DNA of 64,000 bases from Youngiibacter fragilis 232.1. Lineage in GTDB: Bacteria > Bacillota > Clostridia > Clostridiales > Clostridiaceae. The position numbers and the translations under genes are program-made. The notes beneath the pieces were generated by a model. It saw only the letters and a list, made by a program, of their open reading frames with translations, was not told the origin of the DNA and searched no databases. Every line of letters begins with the position of its first letter. The stretch's first letter is position 1. Of the stretch, positions 51,575-59,831 are shown one piece after another. The stretch lies in the NCBI RefSeq assembly GCF_000495435.3, contig NZ_AXUN02000231.1, positions 31,683-95,682 on the forward strand, given 5' to 3'.

Positions 51575-53320
51575 TCAGATCATCTCTCTTGGAACATAGT
51601 GGGTGTGAAGAAGCTCGTGTGCCTTTTCACCATAGGGTTCACCCATGTACTCCCTGTAAAGCTTCATGACCATCTCGTTCTCGTGTGACTTTCTCTTTGG
51701 CTTTCCCGCATCCTCCCTGTAGATGGCTTCCTGCCTCTTCTTTATAATCTCCATGTCTCCATGGTGGAAGGGCTGTCCGCCTCCGCCTATGCAGCCTCCG
51801 GGACATGCCATTATCTCAATTGCCTGGAACTCGCATTCTCCGCGCCTTATGCTTTCAAGCAGCTTCCTTGCATTTCCAAGTCCATGGGCGATACCTATGT
51901 TAAGCTCCATATCCTTTATCTTTACCTTGGCTGACCTGACACCTTCAAGACCCCTCAGCTGCTTGAAGTCGACCTCCTGAAGGTCCTCGCCCGTAAGCCA
52001 GTCGTATGCTGTCCTGACTGCAGCTTCTATTACTCCGCCTGAGGCTCCGAATATTACCGAAGCTCCTGTGCTCTCGCCAAGGAGGTTATCGAATTCGCCA
52101 TCGGGAAGCGTTGAAAAATCTATGCCGGCCTCTCTCAGCATATATCCAAGCTCTCTTGTGGTTACTACCCAGTCGACCTCATGAAGTCCGTCCATGAACA
52201 GCTCTTCCCTCTGTATTTCAGCCTTCTTTGCTATACAAGGCATTACCGATACTACCACGATATCCTTCGGATCGATTGCCATCTTTTCGGCATAGTAGGA
52301 TTTGACTACAGAGCCCATCATCATCTGGGGTGACTTGCAGGTTGATGGTATGTCGAGCATGTCAGGGAACTGATACTCGAAGAACCTGACCCACGCCGGA
52401 CAGCAGCTGGTAAGTATCGGAAGCTTTCCGCCATGCTCGATCCTGTGGACCAGCTCGGAAGCCTCTTCAATTATTGTCAGGTCTGCAGCCCAGTCAGTAT
52501 CGAATATTGCATCGAATCCCATTCTCCTGAATGCTGTTGCAAGCTGACCTGTTGAGATAGTACCTGGCTCCATGCCGAACATTTCACCTATTGCTACCCT
52601 AACTGCCGGAGCGACCTGTACCACCACATGCTTTCTCGGGTTCTGAAGGTCCGTCCATACCTTGTGCGTGGTGTTTACTGCTGAAAGTGCACCTGTTGGG
52701 CAGACTGCGACGCACTGGCCGCAGAATGTGCAGGACGTGTCCACCATGTCCAGGTTGAATGCCGGGCCGACAAATGAATCGAAGCCTCTTGATACTGCAG
52801 AAAGTATGCCGCAGGTCTGTACCTCGTTGCACATGGTTTCGCACCTTCTGCACATGACGCACTTGTCCGGATCCTTTACCAGTGCGAAGGAGGATTTGTC
52901 TATCGGCCTGTCCTTCTTCTCTCCCGTATAGGTTATCTCATGTATGGCAAGCTTCTGGGCGAGCTCCTGGAGCTCGCATTCAAGGTTCTTCCTGCAGGTC
53001 AGGCATTCGAACGGATGATTTGAAAGAAGGAGTTCAAGGTTGAGCCTTCTGGCTGCAACTGCCTTCAGAGAATCTGTCCTTATGTCCATCCCTTCAGTTA
53101 CAACCTCAGAGCATGCAGGCGCAAGCGGCGCCCTTCCGGCAATCTCCACGACGCACACCCTGCAGGAGGCAGTCCTGTTGACTATTCCAAAGCCCTCCAG
53201 GTTCAGGTGGCAAAGGGTCGGGATGTCAGCATTGACGAGCTTTGACGCTTCCAGTATGGTCGTTCCCTTGTCCACTGAAAGGTCAACACCGTTTATCTTG
53301 ATATTAACTTTATCACTCAT
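51575..53320 (-). CDS. hydA: [FeFe] hydrogenase catalytic subunit of an electron-bifurcating complex
   Basis: A 581-aa group-A hydrogenase. Domains in order: 2Fe-2S ferredoxin (CHLNLEG, SCRVCVVE), His-Cys3 cluster (HPFECLTC...C), two 4Fe-4S (CVMCRRCETMC, CTFCGQCVAVC), then the H-cluster: L1 TSCCPAWVRF, L2 MPCIAKKAEI, L3 MACPGGCIGGGGQP, and a small-subunit-like C-terminus. It forms HydABC with the NuoE- and NuoF-like genes upstream; such trimers couple NADH and reduced ferredoxin oxidation to H2 production. The ATG at 53320 follows AGGTGA; an upstream GTG at 53329 is possible. It ends at a hairpin at 51488-51522. Confidence 0.95.
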   Translation of the reverse strand: MSDKVNIKINGVDLSVDKGTTILEASKLVNADIPTLCHLNLEGFGIVNRTASCRVCVVEIAGRAPLAPACSEVVTEGMDIRTDSLKAVAARRLNLELLLSNHPFECLTCRKNLECELQELAQKLAIHEITYTGEKKDRPIDKSSFALVKDPDKCVMCRRCETMCNEVQTCGILSAVSRGFDSFVGPAFNLDMVDTSCTFCGQCVAVCPTGALSAVNTTHKVWTDLQNPRKHVVVQVAPAVRVAIGEMFGMEPGTISTGQLATAFRRMGFDAIFDTDWAADLTIIEEASELVHRIEHGGKLPILTSCCPAWVRFFEYQFPDMLDIPSTCKSPQMMMGSVVKSYYAEKMAIDPKDIVVVSVMPCIAKKAEIQREELFMDGLHEVDWVVTTRELGYMLREAGIDFSTLPDGEFDNLLGESTGASVIFGASGGVIEAAVRTAYDWLTGEDLQEVDFKQLRGLEGVRSAKVKIKDMELNIGIAHGLGNARKLLESIRRGECEFQAIEIMACPGGCIGGGGQPFHHGDMEIIKKRQEAIYREDAGKPKRKSHENEMVMKLYREYMGEPYGEKAHELLHTHYVPREMI

Positions 53321-53329
53321 CGTTTTCAC

Positions 53330-55192
53330 CTACCCTCTATTGATCGCATTGAACTTGCAGGTATCGAAGCATAATCCGCAGGATATGCACAGGTTCATAT
53401 CGATGATGTGTATCTGTTTCGGGTGTCCTGTTATCGCACCTACCGGGCAGACTCGTCTGCAGGCTGTGCAGCCTACGCACTTGTCCGGAAGTATCCAGTA
53501 CTTGAACAGGCCCTTGCATGACCCTGTCGGGCATTTCTTCTCCTCAACATGGATCCTGTATTCCTCTTCGAAGTACTTCATAGTGCTGAGCACGGGATTC
53601 GGGGCGGTCTGTCCCAGTCCGCAAAGCGCGGATATCTTGATGTTGTTTGCAAGCCTGTCAAGCTTATGGAGAATATCCGGTTCAGCCTTGCCCTTCGTGA
53701 TCCTGTCCAGGATCTCATACATCCTCTTTGTACCAATCCTGCACGGAGTGCATTTTCCGCAGGACTCGTCCATAGTGAACTGGAGATAGAACTTTGCGAT
53801 GTCTACCATGCAGTTGTCCTCGTCCATGACGATCATTCCGCCTGAACCCATCATGGTTCCTATGGCTCTTAGTGTCTCATATTCGATTGGCGTATCGAGA
53901 TTCTCTGACGAGATTACTCCTCCGGAAGGACCTCCGGTCTGTACTGCCTTGAATTCCTTCCCATTTGCCATGCCTCCGCCGATATCGTAAATTATCTCGC
54001 GAAGTGTGGTACCCATTGGAACCTCTACAAGACCGACATTCTTTACTTTTCCGACCAGTGCGAATACCTTGGTGCCTTTTGACTTCTCAGTGCCAATGCT
54101 TGAGAACCAGCCTGAGCCGTTCAGGATTATCTGAGGTACATTGGCTAAAGTCTCGACATTGTTCACTGTAGTGGGCTTCTTCTTATAGCCCTGAACTGAT
54201 GGGTAAGGAGGTTTCTTTGTAGGTTCTCCACGCTTTCCTTCAACGGAATGTATAAGTGCGGTTTCCTCGCCGCATACGAATGCCCCGGCACCAAGCCTCA
54301 TCTCGATGTCGAAGTCGAACCCGCTGCCCATTATGTTCTTGCCGAGGAATCCCATCTCCCTGGCCTGAGCCATCGCAATGTTAAGCCTTTCAATTGCAAG
54401 AGGGTACTCTGCCCTTATGTATATTATCCCGTGGTTTGCGCCAGTCGCGTATCCACCTATTGTCAATCCTTCAAGCACGGAGTGAGGATCCCCCTCCAGG
54501 ACTGACCTGTCCATGTACGCGCCAGGATCTCCCTCATCAGCATTGCAGATCATGTACTTCTCATTTCCAGGCTGATCGAAGGTTGCCTGCCATTTCAGGC
54601 CTGTCGGGAATCCGCCGCCGCCTCTTCCCCTGAGCCCGCTTTCCTTAAGGATGTCAATTACACCCTGAGGCTTGTAGTCACGAAGGACCTTGGCAAGTGC
54701 CTCATAACCGTCGAATGCTATGTACTCACTTATCATCTCAGGATCCAGATTACCGCAGTTCTTGAGGGCGATCCTCAGCTGTCGCTTCTTTGCCTTGACT
54801 GGGTCTGTCCTGTTGAAGGTCATGTTCACGACCTTTTCTTCAACCACTTCACCCTTGGCCAGATGCTTTTCAACTATCTCCCTGCCAGCTGCTTCGTCTA
54901 CATATCCGTAGTACACCGGAGCCTTACCAGGGGCATTGATCTGCACAGTGGGCTCGCAGTAGCAGGAACCAATGCATCCGACCTTGACCATCCGTATGTC
55001 ATCAAGACCTAGCTCGGCTATCTTCTCTTCAATAGCTGTGTAGGTTTCTTTGCCACCGGCAGCTATTCCGCAGGTTGCAAGTCCGACAAGTACCTCAGTG
55101 ACCTTGCCCTTTCCTCCACCTGTCTCCCTGAGTGAGCGGACATCTGCCTGTGAGCTTTTGATCTCTCTTAGTTCTTCAATGCTATTGACCAT
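53330..55192 (-). CDS. hydB: Bifurcating hydrogenase subunit HydB (NuoF-like, FMN/NADH site)
   Basis: A 620-aa subunit. An N-terminal thioredoxin-like 2Fe-2S part (ATCGIAAGG, VGCIGSCYCEP) precedes the NuoF core with the FMN loop SGLRGRGGGGFPTGLKW, NADEGDPGAYMDRS (NADH) and the 4Fe-4S cysteines CGKCTPCR. A C-terminal two-cluster ferredoxin domain (CVGCTACRRVC, CISCGLCFDTC) ends the chain. It carries the NADH-oxidising flavin where bifurcation takes place. The ATG at 55192 has GGGGAGAG 8 nt upstream; the GTG at 55201 overlaps the hydC stop. Its stop lies 9 nt before the hydA start. Confidence 0.95.
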   Translation of the reverse strand: MVNSIEELREIKSSQADVRSLRETGGGKGKVTEVLVGLATCGIAAGGKETYTAIEEKIAELGLDDIRMVKVGCIGSCYCEPTVQINAPGKAPVYYGYVDEAAGREIVEKHLAKGEVVEEKVVNMTFNRTDPVKAKKRQLRIALKNCGNLDPEMISEYIAFDGYEALAKVLRDYKPQGVIDILKESGLRGRGGGGFPTGLKWQATFDQPGNEKYMICNADEGDPGAYMDRSVLEGDPHSVLEGLTIGGYATGANHGIIYIRAEYPLAIERLNIAMAQAREMGFLGKNIMGSGFDFDIEMRLGAGAFVCGEETALIHSVEGKRGEPTKKPPYPSVQGYKKKPTTVNNVETLANVPQIILNGSGWFSSIGTEKSKGTKVFALVGKVKNVGLVEVPMGTTLREIIYDIGGGMANGKEFKAVQTGGPSGGVISSENLDTPIEYETLRAIGTMMGSGGMIVMDEDNCMVDIAKFYLQFTMDESCGKCTPCRIGTKRMYEILDRITKGKAEPDILHKLDRLANNIKISALCGLGQTAPNPVLSTMKYFEEEYRIHVEEKKCPTGSCKGLFKYWILPDKCVGCTACRRVCPVGAITGHPKQIHIIDMNLCISCGLCFDTCKFNAINRG

Positions 55193-55197
55193 ATCGA

Positions 55198-55701
55198 TCA
55201 CTCTCCCCTGTAGGTGCTTATGACAGTCTTTATGGTTTCCTCGGTCATATGTCCGAATACCTTCTCATCGACCATGATGGCAGGCGCCAGACCGCAGGCC
55301 CCGATACACCTGACTTCCTTGAGTGTGAACTTGTTGTCTTCGGTCGTCTCCCCGAAGCCTATCTTCAGTTCTCTCTTGAGGGTTTCCCTGACTGTTTCAG
55401 CACCCTTGACGAAGCAGGCGGTACCCATGCATACGCTGATGGTGTGCTCGCCGCGCCTTGTCTCTGTAAAATAGTGATAGAAGCTTACGACACCGAAGAC
55501 CTTGGAGGCGGGTACGCGGATCTTCCTTGCTATATGGAGCTGCAGCTCTCTCGGCAGATAGCCGAATATGCTCTGTCCCTTGTGAAGGATGTGGATCAGC
55601 ATACCTTCCTTGTCGTCAAGGCTTTCGATGTAGGCGTCTAGTTCAGCAAGTTTCTCGTCAGTCAGCAGCTCATGAATCGGATTTTCCTTCATAATTTCCA
55701 T
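55198..55701 (-). CDS. hydC: Bifurcating hydrogenase subunit HydC (NuoE-like)
   Basis: A 167-aa thioredoxin-fold 2Fe-2S protein: SIFGYLPRELQ, VVSFYHYFTETRRGEHTISVC, then CMGTACFVKGAE and EVRCIGACGLAPA provide the cluster cysteines. It forms the electron-transfer side of the HydABC trimer. The ATG at 55701 follows GAGGGCGAG. First gene of the hydCBA operon; its promoter at 55740-55768 has a Rex-like operator. Confidence 0.94.
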   Translation of the reverse strand: MEIMKENPIHELLTDEKLAELDAYIESLDDKEGMLIHILHKGQSIFGYLPRELQLHIARKIRVPASKVFGVVSFYHYFTETRRGEHTISVCMGTACFVKGAETVRETLKRELKIGFGETTEDNKFTLKEVRCIGACGLAPAIMVDEKVFGHMTEETIKTVISTYRGE

Positions 55702-55739
55702 AAACTCGCCCTCTCATAATTGATTTTACCCTTATCTCT

Positions 55740-55779
55740 GTTTTAACATTTATAGAAAACGTTGTCAAATAATTAACAG
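55740..55779 (-). promoter_or_regulatory. hydCBA promoter with Rex-like operator
   Basis: Minus-strand TTGACA (55768-55763), 17 nt, then TAAAAC (55745-55740) with an extended TG upstream. The element CTGTTAA-TTAT-TTGACAA (55779-55762) fits the Rex redox-repressor consensus TTGTTAA-N4-TTAACAA in 12 of 14 half-site positions and covers the -35 box. Rex would release DNA when NADH/NAD+ is high, turning on hydrogen production. Confidence 0.65.
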
Positions 55780-56050
55780 ATAATTGTGAATAATAAAATA
55801 TAATCATATTCAATTTGCACTTAGTGAGATTTTCAGTACCATAGATGTAGAAAATCGAACACTTTAAATTCACTGGAAAACGATGAATAAGAATGGATAT
55901 GCAAGTGATTGGAAAGGATTCTATGAATAGGGATTTGGAATCAAAATGAAATGAATTTATGACAGACTGTCAAAAATGGAAGATAAAAATGTATCAATGG
56001 GGCTGATGAATGAGAGGAGGGCAGGAATATATTTTGTCCGGAAATGAAAA

Positions 56051-56102
56051 TTGACGCCCGGATAGCCGCCAAAGGTAGTTTTCAGGCGGAATCGGCTGTC
56101 AA
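56051..56102. terminator. Hairpin downstream of the HAD gene
   Basis: TTGAC...GTCAA and CCGCC...GGCGG arms form an imperfect long hairpin with a 14-nt loop, ~30 nt beyond the stop of the minus-strand HAD gene and followed by TTTTC on that strand. A terminator is likely but the stem is interrupted. The rest of the 430-nt gap (55702-56132) shows only the hydC promoter. Confidence 0.45.
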
Positions 56103-56132
56103 TGCTGTTCATGCTGTTTAGTTATGTACCTG

Positions 56133-56723
56133 TCATAGGACTAGTTCAAGAGAGTCATACATTGCCGAGTATTCAGCTATGTAACGGTCGATCTGGTACC
56201 AGTGCCTGAGCCTTGTTACGTTTGATGGCAGCGGCCCCTTGTTGTAGCTGCAGTCGATCAGTATTACATCGTATCCCGCTTCAGCCAGCTGAAGTGCGTT
56301 TTCGTACCTGTCTTCGATAAAAATGTCGCAGCTTAGTTCATCGGCCTTGCCAACCTTGTCGTGACTGCCAAGCAGTGATATGGAATCCAGTGCAATGCTG
56401 TTGCTCCTCAGCCATTCGATGCTTACATCCTTCATCCTCATATCCCTCGCCGTAACGAAATGGATGTAGTGGGTAAGATGATGCCGTCTAATCACTTCTG
56501 TGACTCCCGCCCTCATCCTTGCTCCTCTATGAAGCTCTTCACCGAACTCATCGTAAAACCGGTCATAATCTCCAGGCAGAAGTCCCATGGCCTCTTCGAC
56601 GTCGTAAACCCTGATGTCCCTTGGCTTGAGCTTCTTACCGAAATAGGAGTTGGCCTTTTCCAGCCAGTAGAATGGCTCAGTCACTGTCCCATCGATGTCT
56701 ATGCATATGTTTAGGTTCTTCAA
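56133..56723 (-). CDS. HAD-superfamily nucleotidase-like hydrolase
   Basis: A 196-aa protein with HAD motifs: motif I DIDGTVTEPFYW, motif II HFVTARDMRM, a lysine near HDKVGKADEL, and motif IV DIFIEDRYENALQLAEAG. The layout resembles the 5'(3')-deoxyribonucleotidase (NT5C)/YqfW group. The substrate is inferred as a nucleotide or sugar phosphate. The start is TTG at 56723 with GGAGGTG upstream on the minus strand. Confidence 0.82.
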   Translation of the reverse strand: MKNLNICIDIDGTVTEPFYWLEKANSYFGKKLKPRDIRVYDVEEAMGLLPGDYDRFYDEFGEELHRGARMRAGVTEVIRRHHLTHYIHFVTARDMRMKDVSIEWLRSNSIALDSISLLGSHDKVGKADELSCDIFIEDRYENALQLAEAGYDVILIDCSYNKGPLPSNVTRLRHWYQIDRYIAEYSAMYDSLELVL

Positions 56724-56834
56724 TATTTTTCACCTCCTTTCTGTTGTCCCTTACATTATACGATATCCATGTAAATGAAAGGGGGTTTTCATGTTAATGT
56801 TGTGTAAATTTTCAGAAGTTTTCATAAATCGAAA

Positions 56835-56858
56835 TGCCGCATCCAATTGGATGCGGCA
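56835..56858 (-). terminator. Terminator of the FCD-regulator gene
   Basis: A perfect 10-bp stem, TGCCGCATCC and its complement, with an AATT loop, lies 13 nt after the stop on the minus strand and is followed by TTTC. Confidence 0.7.
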
Positions 56859-56870
56859 GGAACTTTTGAA

Positions 56871-57581
56871 TTATCTTCTCTTCTGGAGGCCTTCCCAATT
56901 GTCTACTGCAAGTCCTACGGCGTCCTTGACTTTGTCAGTGTTCCTCTCTTCGATTACAGAAAGGATTGCCAGGTGTGTCTCAAGTGCATTTGTGCCATAG
57001 TTCTGGTTCGTGTGGGAGTTGTAGATCGAGCTTTCGAAGAATGAAATGACAAAGGAATAGATCCTTTCTGCAAAACTGTTCTTGCAGGCCTCCCCAAGGA
57101 TCTTGTGGAACTCAAGGTCGTTGTCAGCCAGTTCACGTGGTGAGGCTTTTCTGTCCCGAAGCTCTTTCAGCCGTTCAACGTTATGTATAAGCTGATTTCT
57201 TTCCTTTTCATTCTTGTTGAAGTTCATTATTGCCAGAGTCACCACGTCTGTTTCGAAAAGTCTTCTGAATTCCTTGAGCTCTGACAGCTCCGGCTTAATA
57301 AGGAGGAACTTGAACATGAGTGGGTCAATCAGGTTCTCCCTGGGTTTGTCAACAATGTAGGTTCCGTTCCCGACCTTTATGTCCACCACTCCAAGCGCCT
57401 CAAGGACCTTCATGGCTTCACGCACGGATCCTCTGCTTATTCCAAGCCCCTCTGAGATCTCCAGTTCGCTTGGCAGCTTGTCTCCAAGCTTAAGCTTATC
57501 CTCTGCAATCAGTTGCTTTATACTGTTGATAACCACATCAACAGCCGATTCCTTTGCTTTTCCGACAAACAGATTGTTCAC
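56871..57581 (-). CDS. FadR-type GntR transcriptional regulator (FCD domain)
   Basis: A 236-aa regulator: N-terminal winged helix (KLGDKLPSELEISEGLGISRGSVREAMKVLEALGVVDIKVGNGTYI in segments) and a C-terminal all-helical FCD ligand domain (RRLFETDVVTLAIMNFN, ELADNDLEFHKILGEACKN, HLAILSVIEERN) with conserved metal-binding Asp/His positions. The subfamily senses sugar acids or other small carboxylates. It is transcribed away from the TRAP operon with a 630-nt gap between, so it is the likely regulator of that operon. The start is GTG at 57581 behind GGAGGAG. Confidence 0.88.
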   Translation of the reverse strand: MNNLFVGKAKESAVDVVINSIKQLIAEDKLKLGDKLPSELEISEGLGISRGSVREAMKVLEALGVVDIKVGNGTYIVDKPRENLIDPLMFKFLLIKPELSELKEFRRLFETDVVTLAIMNFNKNEKERNQLIHNVERLKELRDRKASPRELADNDLEFHKILGEACKNSFAERIYSFVISFFESSIYNSHTNQNYGTNALETHLAILSVIEERNTDKVKDAVGLAVDNWEGLQKRR

Positions 57582-58024
57582 GTTTCTTCTCCTCCGACAA
57601 TATGAGCTATATTTGACAGCTGTATTTCTTACTCACTGATACATACATGAGTCTTTAACCACTATTCTGTTATCAATATATCATGGAAAACATAAAACTT
57701 CAACAAACAAATGTAGGATGTCTGACTAATATTAAGGCAATACGGTTTCTTTTGTGACAGCATGTACGTCCTACCAGTATGAAGCTGCACATACTGTTGA
57801 TGCACATTATGATAATTAATCACAGATCATATGAGGTCACAAGGTCAATTGCCCAATATGAAAGCAGACAGAGAACTAAGTGCAATATAGTTAAATATAT
57901 AACGAACAGTCTCTGAAAACGATGTGAATTCACGCGAAATTAAGCCTTTTCTACCAATTTTGAGCGGAAACCCTTGATGAAGACAGCATGGAGAAGCCAG
58001 ATGCCAAACGTTCGAAAATCAACA

Positions 58025-58050
58025 GCTTGAATCATATGCTTGAATCAAGC
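58025..58050. promoter_or_regulatory. Repeated GCTTGAATCA with 13-nt palindrome
   Basis: GCTTGAATCA occurs at 58025-58034 and again at 58038-58047, where it is part of the palindrome GCTTGAATCAAGC (58038-58050). It lies 70-95 nt upstream of the dctP -35 box, in the long divergent gap (57582-58211); the left part of the gap shows nothing else recognisable. A candidate operator for the FCD regulator. Confidence 0.4.
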
Positions 58051-58113
58051 GCGTATGGATATCCATCGATGGGGGTGAATTTTGAATAATAGTTAAATAT
58101 TTAATTAGCATTA

Positions 58114-58148
58114 GAATCGTTGACAACGATTCCTGTAAATGTTTTAAT
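58114..58148 (+). promoter_or_regulatory. dctP promoter with 19-bp perfect palindrome over the -35 box
   Basis: TTGACA (58120-58125), 17 nt, TTTAAT (58143-58148) with an extended TG. The -35 lies inside GAATCGTTGACAACGATTC (58114-58132), a perfect inverted repeat of 9 bp around a central A. This is the strongest operator candidate in the gap; repression by the FCD regulator is the simplest reading. Confidence 0.65.
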
Positions 58149-58211
58149 ATAAACATGAAACGTCTGATGTTTAACGTTAGACAATGGCAACAATCGAAAC
58201 GGAGGTTTGTT

Positions 58212-59267
58212 ATGAAAAAAGTATTGTCAATGATCATCGCTGCAACCATGGCACTTGCAATAAGCGCTTGTGGTGCCAAGAATGAGACACCTGCTGCTCC
58301 TACAACGCCATCAGCACCTGCTGCCAACAGCGAGGGACTCCTCGGTGCATCATCAGCTACAGTGAGATTCAAGGTTGGAACAACAACAGCACCAACTGGA
58401 CACTATGTGAAGGGTCTTCAGGAGATGCAGAGACTGCTTGAATCAAAGAGCGGCGGAACAATGACTTTGGACATATATCCCAATTCACAGCTTGGAAATG
58501 AAAGAGACATGATGGAGAACGTGGGAATGGGAGTTCAGGACATGGTGCTTTCATCCACTGGCCCGATACCGAACTTCGTAAAGGAATTCGCGGTTCTAGA
58601 CCTTCCTTATCTGTTTGAAACAGCAGAGGATGCGTATGAGGTACTTGACGGTGAAGTAGGAGAATCTCTCCTTGCAAAGCTTGATTCACAGGGGATCATA
58701 GGATTCGGATTCTGGGAGAACGGCTTCAGGCACGTAACCAACAACACCAAGGAGATCAAGGTTCCTGCTGACCTTAAGGGAATGCAGCTCAGGACCATGG
58801 AGAACAAGGTACATATGGCCGGCTACGAAGCGCTTGGATCAATACCTACACCGATGGCTTGGGGTGAAATATTCACAGCACTTCAGCAGGGAACTGTTGA
58901 CGGACAGGAAAATCCCCTTGCGATCATCGAAAGCGCAAAGGTTTATGAGGTTCAGAAGTACATATCCCTTACAGGAGCATTCTACTCACCATGCGTACTT
59001 ATGATGAATGAAGCTAAGTTTAACTCTCTTACTGCTGACCAGCAGAAGGCATTCACTGAGGCTGCGGATGAAGCCAAGGACTGGCAGAGAAACTACAGTC
59101 AGGAGTATGACAAGAAGGCTGTAGAATCACTTAAGTCACTTGGAATCACAATAACAGAAGTAGATACTTCCGTATGGGCAGAGGCTGTAGTGGGTGTTTA
59201 TGACAAACTCGATTCGTTCGGTATAGATGCATCACTTGTAAAGCAGATTCAGGATTCACTTAAATAA
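58212..59267 (+). CDS. dctP: TRAP transporter solute-binding protein, DctP family (lipoprotein)
   Basis: A 351-aa exported lipoprotein: signal sequence KKVLSMIIAATMALAIS with lipobox LAISAC, cysteine near residue 20. The body matches DctP solute-binding proteins: SGGTMTLDIYPNSQLGNERDM, the carboxylate-binding arginine in QLRTMENKVH and VDGQENPLAIIESAKVYEVQKY. These bind organic acids outside the cell and deliver them to DctQM, which use a sodium or proton gradient. The ATG at 58212 follows GGAGG. A hairpin at 59279-59305 separates it from dctQ, perhaps giving higher dctP expression. Confidence 0.93.
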   Translation: MKKVLSMIIAATMALAISACGAKNETPAAPTTPSAPAANSEGLLGASSATVRFKVGTTTAPTGHYVKGLQEMQRLLESKSGGTMTLDIYPNSQLGNERDMMENVGMGVQDMVLSSTGPIPNFVKEFAVLDLPYLFETAEDAYEVLDGEVGESLLAKLDSQGIIGFGFWENGFRHVTNNTKEIKVPADLKGMQLRTMENKVHMAGYEALGSIPTPMAWGEIFTALQQGTVDGQENPLAIIESAKVYEVQKYISLTGAFYSPCVLMMNEAKFNSLTADQQKAFTEAADEAKDWQRNYSQEYDKKAVESLKSLGITITEVDTSVWAEAVVGVYDKLDSFGIDASLVKQIQDSLK

Positions 59268-59278
59268 GACATCATGCG

Positions 59279-59305
59279 GGACATATGGCTTTTGCCGTAT
59301 GTCCT
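59279..59305 (+). other. Hairpin between dctP and dctQ
   Basis: GGACATATGGC and GCCGTATGTCC pair with one T-G match around a TTTT loop. No T-run follows, so partial attenuation or mRNA stabilisation of dctP is more likely than full termination. Confidence 0.5.
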
Positions 59306-59338
59306 GATTATAGAAATGAGTAAACAGGAGGGCTGGCG

Positions 59339-59830
59339 GTGAAGAAACTGGGCCAAATTCTAAACAGACTGGAAGAGAGCATTCTGGTGATCCTGCTTGT
59401 AGTGATGCTGGGTGTAATATTTACAGCTACAGTAGGCAGATTCACTAAAATCATAACAATCAAGTGGGCTGAAGAGCTTGCGAGATACTGCATGATATGG
59501 ATCGTCTTCATTGGAATAATCATCGGTGCAAGAAAAGGCGAGCATTTCGCTGTCACAGCCCTGGATATGTTCCTGCCTAAGAAGGCGATGAATGTCATTA
59601 AGATCATAGCGACAATATTTGTAGATGGATTCTGCTTTTTTGCAGCATACTACGGAGTCAAGATACTAAACAGTCAGATAAAGGGCGGACAGGTCACTCC
59701 AAGTCTCCAGATACCAATGTGGATCGTTTATTCGATAATACCATTCGGACTGGCAATGATGGCTATAAGATACACCATAAGGACCTACAAGGACATAGCA
59801 GGAAAAGATATAGACAGGGAGGATGGATAG
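59339..59830 (+). CDS. dctQ: TRAP transporter small membrane subunit
   Basis: A 163-aa protein with four hydrophobic segments (VILLVVMLGVIFTATVGRF, YCMIWIVFIGIIIGA, a third near FVDGFCFFAAYYG, and VYSIIPFGLAMMAIRY). The conserved WAEELARY and ARKGEHFAV motifs identify DctQ. It bridges the binding protein and DctM. The start is GTG at 59339 behind ACAGGAGGG; dctM follows immediately. Confidence 0.9.
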   Translation: MKKLGQILNRLEESILVILLVVMLGVIFTATVGRFTKIITIKWAEELARYCMIWIVFIGIIIGARKGEHFAVTALDMFLPKKAMNVIKIIATIFVDGFCFFAAYYGVKILNSQIKGGQVTPSLQIPMWIVYSIIPFGLAMMAIRYTIRTYKDIAGKDIDREDG

Positions 59831-59831
59831 C

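Noticed and set aside
56051..56102. Structured hairpin as a new small RNA
   Set aside because: Position just after the HAD gene and a TTTTC tail on that strand make a terminator the simpler reading.
58155..58211. Upstream start for dctP
   Set aside because: It lies before the GGAGG site and would bury the signal peptide behind 19 unrelated residues.
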